In this document: one piece after another, positions 7,592-16,788 of the stretch
How the letters are laid out: each line of letters opens with the position of its first letter
Position numbering within the stretch: position 1 is the first letter of the stretch
Source of the DNA: Salinimicrobium sp. TH3
GTDB lineage: Bacteria > Bacteroidota > Bacteroidia > Flavobacteriales > Flavobacteriaceae
DNA: 64,000 bases
Reading direction: 5' to 3'
Assembly: GCF_026676115.1 (NCBI RefSeq)
Contig: NZ_JAPONB010000003.1
Coordinates: 62,001-126,000, forward strand
Made by a program: the position numbers and the translations under genes
The notes under the pieces: model-generated
Told to the model about the DNA's origin: nothing
What the model saw: only the letters and a program-made list of their open reading frames with translations
The model's database searches: none

Positions 7592-10402
7592 ATGGAAGAA
7601 AGTACAGACCGGAATCATAAAATCAAAGACGCTTACCGAAAAACGGGGGATAAAGTGGCTGGCGAACTTTCATCACACCTTGAAAAAGGCTTAACAGAAG
7701 AGGAAGCGGAAAAGCGGCTGAAAAATCATGGTCTGAACAAATTAAAGGAGGGGGAGGAGCGCAGTATCTGGGACCTTATTCTGTCACAAATCAACAATCC
7801 GGTAATTTACCTGCTCTTTGCAGCCGCTGCCCTCGCGCTTATTTTTGGGGATATTCCCGAGGGTATTGCAATTTTTATAGTGCTTCTCGTCAATACAATC
7901 ATAGGTTTCTGGATGGAATTTCAGGCACAAAAGTCTATGAAGGCGCTTAAGAAACTCGATAAGATTATGGCCACGGTTATCAGGAATTCTGAAGAGAAGG
8001 AAATCAATGCAGAAAAAATAGCGCCAGGGGATATTATTAAAATAGAAGCCGGAGATCTCATTCCCGCAGATGCCAGGATTCTTGAAGCTACAGAGCTAAA
8101 GGTAGACGAATCCCCATTAACCGGAGAATCTGTTCCAGTAGAGAAAAATCCGGAAGTAATTGAGGAGGAACTGCAGGTTGCCGATCGCCTGAACATACTT
8201 TACAAAGGTACTGCCGTCACTGCAGGAACGGCAATCGCTCTTGTCTTTGCTACCGGTATGGATACCCAGGTTGGTAACATTTCTTCCCTGGTAGAGGAGC
8301 AGGACAAGGAAGAGACGCCGCTTAACAGCAAACTGAACAAACTCACCAAAAGGCTCATTTGGGTAATCCTTGCTATGGCAGCCGCTTTTTTCTTCTTTGG
8401 CTGGCTCGCAGGGAAAGACCTGTATCAACTGGTACAAACTTCTATTGCCTGGTCTATTGCTGCGATTCCTGAAGGTTTGCCAATAGTCGCAAGTATCGCC
8501 CTGGCCCGGGGAATGGTAAGGCTTTCCAAAAAGAGCGTTTTAATAAAGAGCCTTGGCGCTGTTGAAACGCTGGGAGAGACCACGGTGATCTTTACAGATA
8601 AAACGGGAACTCTTACTAAGAATGAACTCACCGTCCATAGCTTTTGCCTGCCTCAGGAAAAGCTGTTGAAGGTTGACTGGCACGGGAATAAACCTCAACT
8701 GGATGGCGAGAAGCAACAAAGCAGCGAAACCAATTTTAAGGAGATGCTAAAAATTGCTGTTTTGGCCAATGATGCCTCCCTCAAGGAACCGGAAAACAAT
8801 ACTTCGGAAAAGGCTGAAGTTAAAGAGAAGTCGGAGGTGAACCGTAATCCTGAAGCTTCCGAAGGTTCAGATGATCAACCCGAAGCGGAGGACGGGGAAA
8901 TATCTGCCAAAGGAGATCCCCTGGAGATTGCCCTGCTTGATTTTGTAAGCAAATTTGATCCGGAAGTATATGGGGAACTGCAACAATTGCAGCGGGAACT
9001 ACACGATCCTTTTGATTCAGAATCTATGGTCATGGGAACTATTTATAGAGATGACGGGGATTTATACGTTGCCGGAAAAGGGTCTACAGATGCTATTTTG
9101 GCCCGTTCCAAAAAGATTCTAAAAAATGGAAAACCCGAAGAATTGAATGAAGAGGAAAAAGAGGCATGGAAGAACAGGAATAATGAAATGGCAGAAGATG
9201 GTCTGCGGGTGCTGGGCTTTGCCTACAAAAAAATAAATGATCTGCCCACCGGGGAAGAGGCTGAAGATTTTTTACATGAACTGGTATTTGTTGGACTACT
9301 GGGGTTCCTGGATCCTCCCCGTAAAGAAGTTACGGCGGCCATAGAAACCTGTAAAGCTGCCGGCATAAAGGTGGTGATGGTAACCGGAGATCATCCAGGA
9401 ACAGCCACAAACGTGGGGCGGGAGGTAAAGATCTTTTCAAAAAAAGAAGAAAAACAAGGGGAAGCCGTTCTTCATGGGAAGGATCTGAATAAAGAATTTG
9501 AGAGGGAGAACCCGGAAAAACTGGTAAATACCCCGATATTTTCACGCGTGGACCCAGAGCAAAAGTTAAACTTAATAAGCCATTTTCAGGAACTGGGGGA
9601 AATAGTGGCCATGACGGGAGACGGTGTCAACGACGCCCCGGCTCTCAAAAAAGCGAATATTGGGATCGCTATGGGAAAACGAGGCACACAGGTGGCCCAG
9701 GAAGTGGCAGATGTGGTGCTAAAAGATGATTCGTTTAATTCTATTGTCACAGCTGTCGAGCAGGGGCGTATCATATTTGGAAATATAAGAAGGTTTGTTC
9801 TTTATCAACTTTCCTATCACCTGGCCGAAATCATCCTTATTGCTCTTGTAAGTTTCTCTTTATTCATTCTGCCTATCCTGCCTTTGCAGTTGCTTTTCCT
9901 TAACCTGCTTTCAGATGTTTTTCCGGCACTGGCTCTTGGAATTGGGGAAGGGACCCATAACGTTATGAAGATGCCACCAAAAGATCCCAAAGAACCTATT
10001 ATCACCCGAAAGAACTGGCTGCAAATTGTTGTGTACGGAGTGATTATAGCCATAAGTGTTACAGGTGCTTATTTTTATTCCCACTTTTATTGGGATGAGA
10101 CAGAAGGGATCAACAATAATATTGCTTTTCTAAGTCTGGCTTTTTCTCAGTTTCTGCACGTTTTGAATATGCGCGAGGGTTGGGAACCGGTTTTCAATAA
10201 CCAGGTTACGCGTAACAAGTATGTATGGATGGCGGTGATCTTTTGTATAGCTGCTGTTTTTACAGCCTACTTCATTCCCGTAGTGGCCGAGGTTCTTAAT
10301 TTACAGCCTTTACAGCCAAGACATTGGGGTCTAATCGCCATTGCCAGTATTTTACCCACCCTGGTCATTCAAACAATTAAACACATTAAAAAAGATTTTT
10401 AA
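7592..10402 (+). CDS. P2-type cation-transporting ATPase (CtpF / Ca-ATPase-like)
   Basis: A 936-residue P-type ATPase. Order: actuator domain with TGES at 177-180, M4 with PEGLP at 293-297, phosphorylation motif DKTGTLT with Asp336, nucleotide-binding domain, hinge TGDGVNDAPA near residue 680, and a four- to six-helix C-terminal membrane part. M6 reads NLLSDVFPALALG and M5 has a Glu in SYHLAEI, so Glu in M4 and Asn/Asp in M6 match site II of Ca-ATPases, while the Asn of site I in M5 is replaced by His. This suggests one main ion site. Residues about 397-438 form an acidic Glu/Ser-rich insert absent from textbook members. The mycobacterial relative CtpF is in the DosR regulon. The ion (Ca, Mn or other) cannot be fixed by reading. 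Confidence 0.9.
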   Translation: MEESTDRNHKIKDAYRKTGDKVAGELSSHLEKGLTEEEAEKRLKNHGLNKLKEGEERSIWDLILSQINNPVIYLLFAAAALALIFGDIPEGIAIFIVLLVNTIIGFWMEFQAQKSMKALKKLDKIMATVIRNSEEKEINAEKIAPGDIIKIEAGDLIPADARILEATELKVDESPLTGESVPVEKNPEVIEEELQVADRLNILYKGTAVTAGTAIALVFATGMDTQVGNISSLVEEQDKEETPLNSKLNKLTKRLIWVILAMAAAFFFFGWLAGKDLYQLVQTSIAWSIAAIPEGLPIVASIALARGMVRLSKKSVLIKSLGAVETLGETTVIFTDKTGTLTKNELTVHSFCLPQEKLLKVDWHGNKPQLDGEKQQSSETNFKEMLKIAVLANDASLKEPENNTSEKAEVKEKSEVNRNPEASEGSDDQPEAEDGEISAKGDPLEIALLDFVSKFDPEVYGELQQLQRELHDPFDSESMVMGTIYRDDGDLYVAGKGSTDAILARSKKILKNGKPEELNEEEKEAWKNRNNEMAEDGLRVLGFAYKKINDLPTGEEAEDFLHELVFVGLLGFLDPPRKEVTAAIETCKAAGIKVVMVTGDHPGTATNVGREVKIFSKKEEKQGEAVLHGKDLNKEFERENPEKLVNTPIFSRVDPEQKLNLISHFQELGEIVAMTGDGVNDAPALKKANIGIAMGKRGTQVAQEVADVVLKDDSFNSIVTAVEQGRIIFGNIRRFVLYQLSYHLAEIILIALVSFSLFILPILPLQLLFLNLLSDVFPALALGIGEGTHNVMKMPPKDPKEPIITRKNWLQIVVYGVIIAISVTGAYFYSHFYWDETEGINNNIAFLSLAFSQFLHVLNMREGWEPVFNNQVTRNKYVWMAVIFCIAAVFTAYFIPVVAEVLNLQPLQPRHWGLIAIASILPTLVIQTIKHIKKDF

Positions 10403-10411
10403 ATAATTGAT

Positions 10412-11935
10412 ATGAAATACTACCTAAAAGCGATAATAACAGATCTTGACGGCGTGATCACAAGTACCGCCCGGCAACATGAAAAAGCCTGGAGAAAAAC
10501 ATTTGATGATTACAATGAGCGGAGGAAGAGAGAATGGAAAAAAGAATTTCTTCCTTTTTCTGAAAATGATTATGCCCGATATATAAATGGAATACCGCGT
10601 TACGACGGAGTAAATAATTTCCTTGTTTCAAGAGGGCTGGAACTACCTTTTGGCTCTCCCGAAGATGCCGCTGGATTCCAAACCGTCTGCGGGCTTGGAA
10701 ATCTTAAAAACCAGAATTTTAGACAGGTTATCGAGGAAGAAGGAGTTGATATATTTGAAAAAAACGTTCAGCAATTAAGGGACTGGAAAAAACAGGGGCT
10801 TAAAATAGGACTCATTTCTGCCAGTAGGAACTGCAGGGAGATCCTGAAACTTGCGGGTCTTCAAAATGACCTTTTTGACACTGTAGTAGATGGCATTACT
10901 TCTGCAGAAAGGAACATTGAGGGGAAACCGGCACCCGGTATTTTCCTGGAAGCAGCAAAAGAGTTGGGTGTTAAACCCGACCTCGCCATGATCATTGAAG
11001 ATGCACAGGCTGGAGTAGAAGCAGGAAGAAATGGAAACTTCAGGTTGATAATAGGAATTGAAAATGCTTCTTCCAAAGAGGAATTACTGGAACATGGTGC
11101 ACATTTGGCAGTGAAGAATCTTCAGGAATTAGATCTGGAGTTTAAAAAAGGCCGTGAACCAAAAGAACTACCGTCGGCAATTGAGAATTTTCCAGAGATA
11201 AAGGAAAAATATCTGCAGAAAAAACCTTTGCTGTTTCTCGACTTTGATGGAACACTCGCACCTATAGTAGAACATCATGCAGACGCAGCAATTTCTGAAG
11301 AAATGAGGGAACTGGTGAGGAAACTGGCAGAAGTTTATCCGGTGGCGGTGATAAGCGGTCGGGGAATGGGTGATGTTAAGCAGCGGGTCAACCTTCCAGG
11401 ACTTTATTATGCCGGGAGTCACGGCTATGAGATCTCCGGTCCAGACGGTTTTTTTAAAGAAAATGAAGAAGCTCAAAAGGTCCTTCCGCTTTTCGACGAA
11501 ATTGAACCCATTCTTAGGGAGCAGCTTCAGGGTATTAAGGGAGTGGATTTTGAGCGAAAGAAGTTTACCCTTGCCATTCACTATCGCCAGGTAAAGCCCG
11601 AATTTGAGCAGGAAGTTCATGACAGGGTGAATGGAGTACTTAGAGACTACCCCGAACTTACCGCAGCCGGGGGCAAGAAAGTAATTGAAATAAGACCCAA
11701 TATTGACTGGCACAAAGGAAGAGCAGTTGAATTCCTGAAGCGGGAACTTTCAAATCAAGAGAATCCTTTTTCTATCTATGTGGGTGACGATGTCACAGAT
11801 GAAGATGCCTTTAGGGAAGTGGATCATAGCCTGGGAATTCTTGTGGGAGACCACGACCAGGATACTTTCGCCGATTATTCTCTGCAGGACCTGGAGGAAG
11901 TAAAAACCTTTTTTAGAAACCTTATTAAAACCTGA
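10412..11935 (+). CDS. Fused HAD phosphatase/mutase and trehalose-6-phosphate phosphatase
   Basis: A 507-residue two-domain protein. Residues about 1-245 form a HAD domain of the beta-phosphoglucomutase group, with the nucleophile motif ITDLDGV near residue 10 and an EDAQAGVEAGRNGNF motif. Residues about 268-500 are a trehalose-6-phosphate phosphatase (OtsB) domain with LFLDFDGTLAPI at about 271-282, VISGRGM, AGSHGYE and GDDVTDEDAF. The two activities would release trehalose from trehalose-6-phosphate and interconvert beta-glucose-1-phosphate and glucose-6-phosphate. No OtsA synthase is present. Together with the next gene it reproduces, as two proteins, the domain order of M. tuberculosis Rv2006 (OtsB1). 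Stop and next start are ten bases apart. Confidence 0.9.
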   Translation: MKYYLKAIITDLDGVITSTARQHEKAWRKTFDDYNERRKREWKKEFLPFSENDYARYINGIPRYDGVNNFLVSRGLELPFGSPEDAAGFQTVCGLGNLKNQNFRQVIEEEGVDIFEKNVQQLRDWKKQGLKIGLISASRNCREILKLAGLQNDLFDTVVDGITSAERNIEGKPAPGIFLEAAKELGVKPDLAMIIEDAQAGVEAGRNGNFRLIIGIENASSKEELLEHGAHLAVKNLQELDLEFKKGREPKELPSAIENFPEIKEKYLQKKPLLFLDFDGTLAPIVEHHADAAISEEMRELVRKLAEVYPVAVISGRGMGDVKQRVNLPGLYYAGSHGYEISGPDGFFKENEEAQKVLPLFDEIEPILREQLQGIKGVDFERKKFTLAIHYRQVKPEFEQEVHDRVNGVLRDYPELTAAGGKKVIEIRPNIDWHKGRAVEFLKRELSNQENPFSIYVGDDVTDEDAFREVDHSLGILVGDHDQDTFADYSLQDLEEVKTFFRNLIKT

Positions 11936-11945
11936 GGTGTGAAAA

Positions 11946-14363
11946 ATGAAAGACTGGATCTTAAAATATGATAATTACTCCCCACAGGAGGAGTTGCTGC
12001 GAGAATCGCTTTGCACTCTGGGTAACGGGTATTTTGCTACCCGGGCAGCTGCAGAGGGGTCTGTAGCTGGAGAAAACCATTATCCCGGCACATATCTCGC
12101 CGGGGGATACAACCGTCTTGAAACTACCATAGCCGGACGGGTCATTGAAAATGAGGACCTTGTGAACTGGCCAGACTGGACGCTGCTAAGGTTTAGACTG
12201 GAAAATGGCGACTGGTTCAATATAGATGCTGTTGAGATCCTTGAGTTTGAACAGTCTCTTAACCTTCGCGAAGCGATCCTGGAGCGTAGAATGAAATTTA
12301 GGGACAAAGAGAACAGGGAAACACAGCTTTGCAGTCGCAGGGTTGTAAGTATGTCAAAGATGCATCTGGCAGCAATAGAGTGGGAATTGAGGCCTTTAAA
12401 TTGGCAAGGTTCAATAACCATTCATTCCGCCTTAAATGGAAAAGTTTCCAATACAGGAGTTGCCAGGTATAGAGCCCTTAATGGTCAACATCTTGTCCCG
12501 CTCGATACGGGGAGTTTTGAAGAAGACGGTATTTATCTAAAGGTGAGAAGCAGCCAGTCTGAAATTGTAATGGTCCAGGCCTGTAAAACCAGGGTAAGCT
12601 TTGAACTTTATGAACCTTCCGTGGAGAGGAGAAGTATCATCGAAAAGGATTACGTGGCCCAGGAACTCATTTTTGAAGCCCGGGAAAACAAGGCCATAAC
12701 TGTTGAAAAGCTGGTAGCAGTGTATACTTCCAGGGACATGGCCATTGCCGATCCTCTGTGCGAGGCAAAGAAGCTGGTAACACGAATTCCGGGATTTGGC
12801 GAGCTTCTGCGGTTTCACAAAATGGCCTGGGAGGAACTTTGGGGGCAGAGTGATATCCTTTTAAAAGCTGATGGGAATAATGATCAATTGTTGCTAAGGC
12901 TGCACATTTTCCATCTTTTCCAAACCTTTAGCTTGAAAACCATTGATGAAGATGTAGGTATACCCGCAAGAGGATGGCATGGCGAAGCCTATCGCGGGCA
13001 TGTATTCTGGGATGAGCTTTTTATATTTCCTTTCTACAACATCACTATTCCCGAACTCACCCGGGCATTGCTCATGTACCGTTACAGGAGATTACCCGAG
13101 GCACGGTTTGCAGCCAGTAGCGAAGGCTACAAAGGTGCTATGTTTCCCTGGCAGAGTGGGAGCAACGGGAGGGAAGAAACACAAATTATTCACCTTAACC
13201 CCGAATCGGGGAACTGGCTGCCAGATAATACTCATTTACAGCGGCATGTGAATGCAGCTATAGCCTATAATGTGTGGCAGTATTTTCAGGTGAGTGGTGA
13301 CCTGCAGTTCCTGGCATTTTATGGTGCCGAATTGCTCCTGGATATTGCAAAATTCTGGGCCAGCAAAGTGAAGTACAATGAGGAGAGAGGAAAATATGAG
13401 ATACATGAAGTAGTTGGCCCCGATGAGTACCATACCTCCTATCCCAATTCTTCAGAGCCCGGTCTTCGAAACAATGCCTATACAAATATAATGGCTGTAT
13501 GGACGCTGAAACACGCACTCCTCACCATTCAAAAACTAAATAATCGGAGAGCAAGTGACCTGTTGAGGTTAATGGAAATAGATGATGAAGAACTTTCCCG
13601 CTGGCAGAACATTTGTGAAAATATGTTCGTTCCGTTTCTGGAGGATGGAAAGATAATCGAACAATTTGAAGGTTTTGATAAGCTGAAGGATTTAGATTGG
13701 AAATGGTACCACGAAAAATATGGAGAGACCATGAGACTGGACCGTATCCTTGAGAAGGAGGGAGACGATGTCAAAAATTACAAGGCGGTAAAACAACCTG
13801 ACGTTTTAATGCTCTTTTTTCTTTTTTCTTCCGAAGAGCTCAAAGAACTTTTCGATCTAATGAAATACCCCTTTGACCCCAAAGAGCAAATTCCTGCAAA
13901 TATTGATTATTACGAGGCGATCACCTCTCATGGTTCTACCTTGAGTAAAGTTGTTTATTCCTGGGTTTATGCCAGGTCTCACAGGGAGCAATCCTGGCAT
14001 GATTTTAAAGAAGCTCTAATTAGTGATTTTTCAGACGTGCAGGGAGGGACTACTGCCGAGGGTGTACATATGGGAGCCATGGCGGGTACTGTAGATCTAA
14101 TTCACCGCTGCTACACGGGAATAGAATTTAAAAAAGAAAGCCTATACTTCAATCCGGGATTACCTCAAAATGTTGAAGAAATAAGTTTTAGATGTAGGTA
14201 CCGGCGGCATTGGCTGGAGGTAAAACTCACACAGGACGTTCTATTTCTTAAAAGCCATGGTGGCTGGCAGGACCTTATTAAAATTGTGGTAAATGAAGAG
14301 GAGTTTGTCATGAGAAAAGGGGAGGAGAGAAGCTTTACCTACCGGAAGAAAGAAGCCCAGTAA
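11946..14363 (+). CDS. Glycoside hydrolase family 65 disaccharide phosphorylase
   Basis: An 805-residue GH65 protein: N-terminal beta-sandwich (to about 270), helical linker, (alpha/alpha)6 barrel and small C-terminal sheet domain. The catalytic acid is Glu494 in VVGPDEYH. A phosphate-binding-type loop HGSTLS and the conserved SDVQGGTTAEGVHMGAMAGT stretch are visible. Family members phosphorolyse trehalose, maltose or kojibiose to beta-glucose-1-phosphate and a sugar. Linkage to a phosphoglucomutase-like and a trehalose-6-phosphate phosphatase domain points to trehalose, but the substrate is inference. It is the last gene of the pfkB cluster; a different operon begins 78 bases later. Confidence 0.92.
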   Translation: MKDWILKYDNYSPQEELLRESLCTLGNGYFATRAAAEGSVAGENHYPGTYLAGGYNRLETTIAGRVIENEDLVNWPDWTLLRFRLENGDWFNIDAVEILEFEQSLNLREAILERRMKFRDKENRETQLCSRRVVSMSKMHLAAIEWELRPLNWQGSITIHSALNGKVSNTGVARYRALNGQHLVPLDTGSFEEDGIYLKVRSSQSEIVMVQACKTRVSFELYEPSVERRSIIEKDYVAQELIFEARENKAITVEKLVAVYTSRDMAIADPLCEAKKLVTRIPGFGELLRFHKMAWEELWGQSDILLKADGNNDQLLLRLHIFHLFQTFSLKTIDEDVGIPARGWHGEAYRGHVFWDELFIFPFYNITIPELTRALLMYRYRRLPEARFAASSEGYKGAMFPWQSGSNGREETQIIHLNPESGNWLPDNTHLQRHVNAAIAYNVWQYFQVSGDLQFLAFYGAELLLDIAKFWASKVKYNEERGKYEIHEVVGPDEYHTSYPNSSEPGLRNNAYTNIMAVWTLKHALLTIQKLNNRRASDLLRLMEIDDEELSRWQNICENMFVPFLEDGKIIEQFEGFDKLKDLDWKWYHEKYGETMRLDRILEKEGDDVKNYKAVKQPDVLMLFFLFSSEELKELFDLMKYPFDPKEQIPANIDYYEAITSHGSTLSKVVYSWVYARSHREQSWHDFKEALISDFSDVQGGTTAEGVHMGAMAGTVDLIHRCYTGIEFKKESLYFNPGLPQNVEEISFRCRYRRHWLEVKLTQDVLFLKSHGGWQDLIKIVVNEEEFVMRKGEERSFTYRKKEAQ

Positions 14364-14441
14364 ATTACCGGTTCTTATGACCTGATGAATATCATTCACA
14401 GGATCGGGGTTTTCAGCTAAATTTGGTTAAAAGTATTACCC

Positions 14442-15527
14442 ATGTTGAAATATTTTTTACCGGCTGTAGCTCTTTTCAGTCTTATTTCCTGTGACCAGCA
14501 GGAAAATTCGGTATTTCCGGTGGAGACCTCGATCACCGAAGCTGTTTATGCTTCTGTCACTGTGCAGCCCGATAGTCTTTATCAGGCATTTGCAGTGGTA
14601 AATGGTCTTGTGGATGAGAACCTTGTGGAGGAGGGGGATGTGGTACAAAAAGGCGATGTGCTGGTACAGATTATTAAAACCAATCCAGAATTGGCTTCAA
14701 AAAACGCATTTTTGGCCCTGCAGCTGGCACGGGAAAACTTTGAAGGAGGCGCAGCAATCCTTTCGGACCTGGAGGAAGAAATTAAAGCGGCAAAACTTCA
14801 GTTTCTTAATGACTCCGTCAACTATAGAAGGCAGGAGCGGCTTTGGGAGCAGCAAATTGGTTCCCGGTCCACCCTGGAAAGTAGAAAACTCGCTTTTGAA
14901 AAATCTGAAGCCGCCCTTGAAATACTTCAAAACAGATACCAACGCACCCAAAAGGAGTTGGAAACCCAGCTAAAACAGGCAGAGAATACTTATAGATCCT
15001 CTTTAATTAATACTACCGATTTTTCTGTTACCAGTAAGATAAACGGAAAAGTTTATGCCATTCATAAAGAGCCGGGGGAGATAGTCAATGCTTCCCAGCC
15101 ACTGGTAACTTTAGGTAGTGCAGATAGATTTATTGTGGAGATGCTTGTAGATGAGGAGGATATCGTAAGAGTAAGAAAGGGATTGACTGTTTACTTAACT
15201 CTTGATGCCTATCCTAAAAAAATCTTTAGAGCTAAAGTTGATAAGGTGTATCCCAAGAAGGATGAAAGGAATCAGACTTTTTTAGTGGAAGCTCTCTTTA
15301 CAGATGCGCCAGAAGTACTCCTGCCGGGGCTTTCTGGAGAAGGAAACATTGTGGTGGCACAACGGGAAAAAGCACTCGTTATTCCCCGGAAATTTTTGAT
15401 CGGAAATAACCGTGTAAGAACAGAAGATGGTATCGTTGAGGTTACCACCGGCCTGGAGAGTATTGATTCCGTTGAGGTTAAAGAAGGAATTACAGCAAAT
15501 ACAAAATTATTTCCACCAGAGGAATGA
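14442..15527 (+). CDS. HlyD/MacA-family periplasmic adaptor lipoprotein
   Basis: Membrane-fusion subunit of a tripartite exporter, 361 residues. It begins with a lipoprotein signal ending LISC (Cys17), so it is anchored by lipid rather than by a helix. A biotinyl-lipoyl half-motif (VVNGLVDENLVEEGDVVQKG) is followed by a helical hairpin (about 85-185), the second lipoyl half and a beta-barrel domain. Its last four bases ATGA overlap the start of the permease. The order adaptor-permease-ATPase resembles DevBCA. Confidence 0.87.
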   Translation: MLKYFLPAVALFSLISCDQQENSVFPVETSITEAVYASVTVQPDSLYQAFAVVNGLVDENLVEEGDVVQKGDVLVQIIKTNPELASKNAFLALQLARENFEGGAAILSDLEEEIKAAKLQFLNDSVNYRRQERLWEQQIGSRSTLESRKLAFEKSEAALEILQNRYQRTQKELETQLKQAENTYRSSLINTTDFSVTSKINGKVYAIHKEPGEIVNASQPLVTLGSADRFIVEMLVDEEDIVRVRKGLTVYLTLDAYPKKIFRAKVDKVYPKKDERNQTFLVEALFTDAPEVLLPGLSGEGNIVVAQREKALVIPRKFLIGNNRVRTEDGIVEVTTGLESIDSVEVKEGITANTKLFPPEE

Positions 15528-16786
15528 GAAACTATCGGGTAATATTGAGTATTGCAAAAACACACCTGGTAAGCAAACTGCGGCAAACCCTTATTGCTGC
15601 TCTCGGGGTTACTTTTGGGATAGGTTCATATATTACTCTTGTAAGCTTTATGACGGGCCTTAACCAGATGCTGGATGATCTCATTTTAAATCAAACTCCT
15701 CATGTTCATATCTTCAATGAGATCAAGCCTACCCGGGACCAGCCTGCAACCCTTTATGAGGGCATGGATGAATCCTTAACGGTAATACATTCGGTTAGGC
15801 CCCAGCTTACTCAAAAGAAGATCCATAATGCACAACCTTTAATGGAGTACCTTGAGGAGGATCCCCGGGTAAGAGGAGCTATTCCGCAGGTGAAGACACA
15901 GGTTTTTTACATTTCAGGTTCTATAGAGCTGGGAGGAAATCTTTTGGGAGTAGAGATATTGAAAGAAGAAGAGCTTTTTAATCTTGGAGATTATATAGTA
16001 GAGGGAAGCGCCAGGGATCTTCATAACACCTCCAACGGAATTATTCTTGGGGCAGGGGTGGCAGATAAATTGTCTTTGGAAGTAGGAGATCGCGTGCAGG
16101 TAACCACTGTAAAAGGGGATGTTTTTCCATTAAAGATCGTGGGGATATATCAAAGCGGGATCGTAGAAATAGATAATGTTCAAAGCTTTACAAATCTTCA
16201 CACAGTCCAACGTATCCTTGGAGAACCCGGAAGCTACATCACAGATATAAACGTAAAGTTGAATGATATTGAAGAGGCAGTTTCTATAGCAGAATTTATT
16301 GAGGAGCAGTTCGATCTTACTGCAATTGATGTAAGAACAGCAAATGCCCAGTTTGAGACGGGAACCACTGTTCGAAATCTTATTACCTATGCCGTTTCAG
16401 TTACGCTGCTGGTAGTGGCCGGTTTCGGCATCTACAACATTCTCAACATGTTGATCTATGAAAAGATGAACGATATTGCCATTTTAAAAGCAACGGGTTT
16501 TTCGGGCAGGGACGTACAGCTCATTTTTATGAGTCAGGCGCTAATTATAGGATTTTTAGGTGGGATTTTAGGACTTTTGCTTGGGTACGGCCTTTCAGTT
16601 TTAATAAGTCATACTCCCTTTAATACCGAGGCATTGCCAACAGTAGAAACCTATCCTGTAAATTTTGATATCCGCTTTTACATATTTGGGATTAGTTTCG
16701 CAATGCTTTTTACTTTTCTGGCGGGCTATCTCCCTTCGCGTAAAGCCAAAAAAATCGATCCTGTGAAGATCATAACAGGTATATAG
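15524..16786 (+). CDS. FtsX-like ABC transporter permease (MacB/DevC type)
   Basis: A 420-residue permease with the MacB layout: first membrane helix near the N-terminus, a large periplasmic domain (about 50-270), then three helices at the C-terminus. The helix around VVAGFGIYNILNMLIYEKMNDIAILKATG is the conserved FtsX-family block. It lacks an ATPase domain, which the next gene supplies two bases downstream. The MacB-like mechanotransmission systems use such proteins for export of lipids, peptides or drugs. Substrate unknown. Confidence 0.88.
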   Translation: MRNYRVILSIAKTHLVSKLRQTLIAALGVTFGIGSYITLVSFMTGLNQMLDDLILNQTPHVHIFNEIKPTRDQPATLYEGMDESLTVIHSVRPQLTQKKIHNAQPLMEYLEEDPRVRGAIPQVKTQVFYISGSIELGGNLLGVEILKEEELFNLGDYIVEGSARDLHNTSNGIILGAGVADKLSLEVGDRVQVTTVKGDVFPLKIVGIYQSGIVEIDNVQSFTNLHTVQRILGEPGSYITDINVKLNDIEEAVSIAEFIEEQFDLTAIDVRTANAQFETGTTVRNLITYAVSVTLLVVAGFGIYNILNMLIYEKMNDIAILKATGFSGRDVQLIFMSQALIIGFLGGILGLLLGYGLSVLISHTPFNTEALPTVETYPVNFDIRFYIFGISFAMLFTFLAGYLPSRKAKKIDPVKIITGI

Positions 16787-16788
16787 GT

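Noticed and set aside
11168-11713. Antisense ORF of 181 codons in the HAD-TPP gene
   Set aside because: It covers conserved TPP motifs on the other strand, with no start signal or domain.
10412-14363. Frameshifted single HAD-TPP-GH65 gene
   Set aside because: The first ORF ends at a normal TPP terminus, and the second has its own ATG ten bases on and an intact GH65 start; a split operon is simpler than a frameshift.
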